From OMIW01 sp044235645 (lineage in GTDB: Bacteria; Bdellovibrionota_C; UBA2361; OMIW01), in NCBI GenBank assembly GCA_044235645.1, contig JBIIHQ010000002.1:248001-312000 (forward strand): a stretch of 64,000 bases of DNA, read 5' to 3'. Position numbers and translations under genes: made by a program. Under the pieces are notes generated by a model, which saw only the letters and a list, made by a program, of their open reading frames with translations, did no database searches and was not told the origin of the DNA. Of this stretch, positions 63,688-64,000 are shown piece by piece. How positions within the stretch are numbered: position 1 is the first letter of the stretch; the number at the start of each line of letters is the position of its first letter.

Positions 63688-64000
63688 ATTTTTGATTCTT
63701 CGGAGGTATTCGACCCTTTGCGTCGTCGAGGGTTACTCACATACCACCTGCGGCCGCTAATGCATTTCATGTGGGCCGTCACGCCCCGCCCTAGCAACCT
63801 CCTGAAATTACCCTACCCCTCTCGATTTTGCAACGGCTCGCGACGAAAAAAAGGGACGAGACGTTCATTTGTGGTTTATCTCTTGCCCTCGTGCGGTGGG
63901 AGGTCTGAGATGGAGTGGTGCGGGTGCTTCTTTCACTATCCGGGTCGGAGGGGCTATGCGGGAGGTCGCGGGTTTGATTCACGGGGTTGTGGCCGACAAG
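63688..64000. other. Right end of the window
   Basis: About 310 bases right of tRNA-Asp. Only a low-complexity minus-strand frame occurs; no gene is supported. The promoter of tRNA-Asp must lie in the first part, but no good match was placed. Confidence 0.35.

Overview
The window looks like chromosomal DNA of a flagellated, Gram-negative bacterium with an outer membrane. It has L- and P-ring flagellar genes, an LPS-type sugar cytidylyltransferase, OmpA and several lipoproteins. Gene content and order suggest a deltaproteobacterial-grade lineage such as Bdellovibrionota or a relative: flgA-H-I-J-M-N-K-L followed by csrA-fliW, an FlgJ with only the rod-binding domain, Roadblock/PATAN proteins, a DUF2760-Hsp70-Hsp70 trio and an RpoD with a huge N-terminal extension. 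This is inference from family content; no 16S gene or close relative was available for comparison.

Regions. 1-8.7 kb: flagellar operon (rod, rings, hook-filament junction, FlgM, FlgN, CsrA-FliW), with a DUF1189-type membrane protein inside it. 8.7-10.2 kb: STAS protein, RsbW-like ATPase and zinc-ribbon protein behind a near-consensus sigma-28 promoter. 10.2-25.5 kb: mixed housekeeping genes (rpmB, sucA, DEAD-box helicase, mltA, a divergent kdsB-like gene, OmpA protein, amt, and a Roadblock/PATAN pair). 25.7-36.1 kb: M29 aminopeptidase, greA, dnaG, rpoD and dapF. 36.5-47 kb: IclR regulator and acyl-CoA dehydrogenase, an AttEFGH-like ABC/lipocalin operon, Peptidase MA-like protein, A-type Fe-S carrier and subtilase. 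47-51.2 kb: a histone H1-like Lys/Ala repeat protein, a Tat-exported superoxide dismutase, and a minus-strand set of very small genes, three of them with their own intrinsic terminator. 51.3-58.7 kb: DUF2760 and two Hsp70-like proteins, then an ArnT-type glycosyltransferase. 58.9-64 kb: lipoprotein, tRNA-fMet, alpha/beta hydrolase, then an integration-like segment (tyrosine recombinase, PyrE-like phosphoribosyltransferase, possible 50-residue ORF) next to tRNA-Asp, whose 3' end is duplicated.

How the genes connect. FlgM (sigma-28 antagonist), CsrA/FliW (post-transcriptional switch) and the STAS/HATPase pair are three regulatory layers in one flagellar neighbourhood, and the sigma-28-like site joins the first to the third. 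DnaG, RpoD and GreA form a replication/transcription block. No CRISPR array, rRNA operon or recognisable insertion sequence was seen. The most unusual items are the RpoD extension, the CsrA tail, the KdsB-like protein with altered catalytic residues, the tRNA-Asp duplication, the tiny-gene cluster and the 16-bp tandem repeat in the leader of the Fe-S carrier gene.
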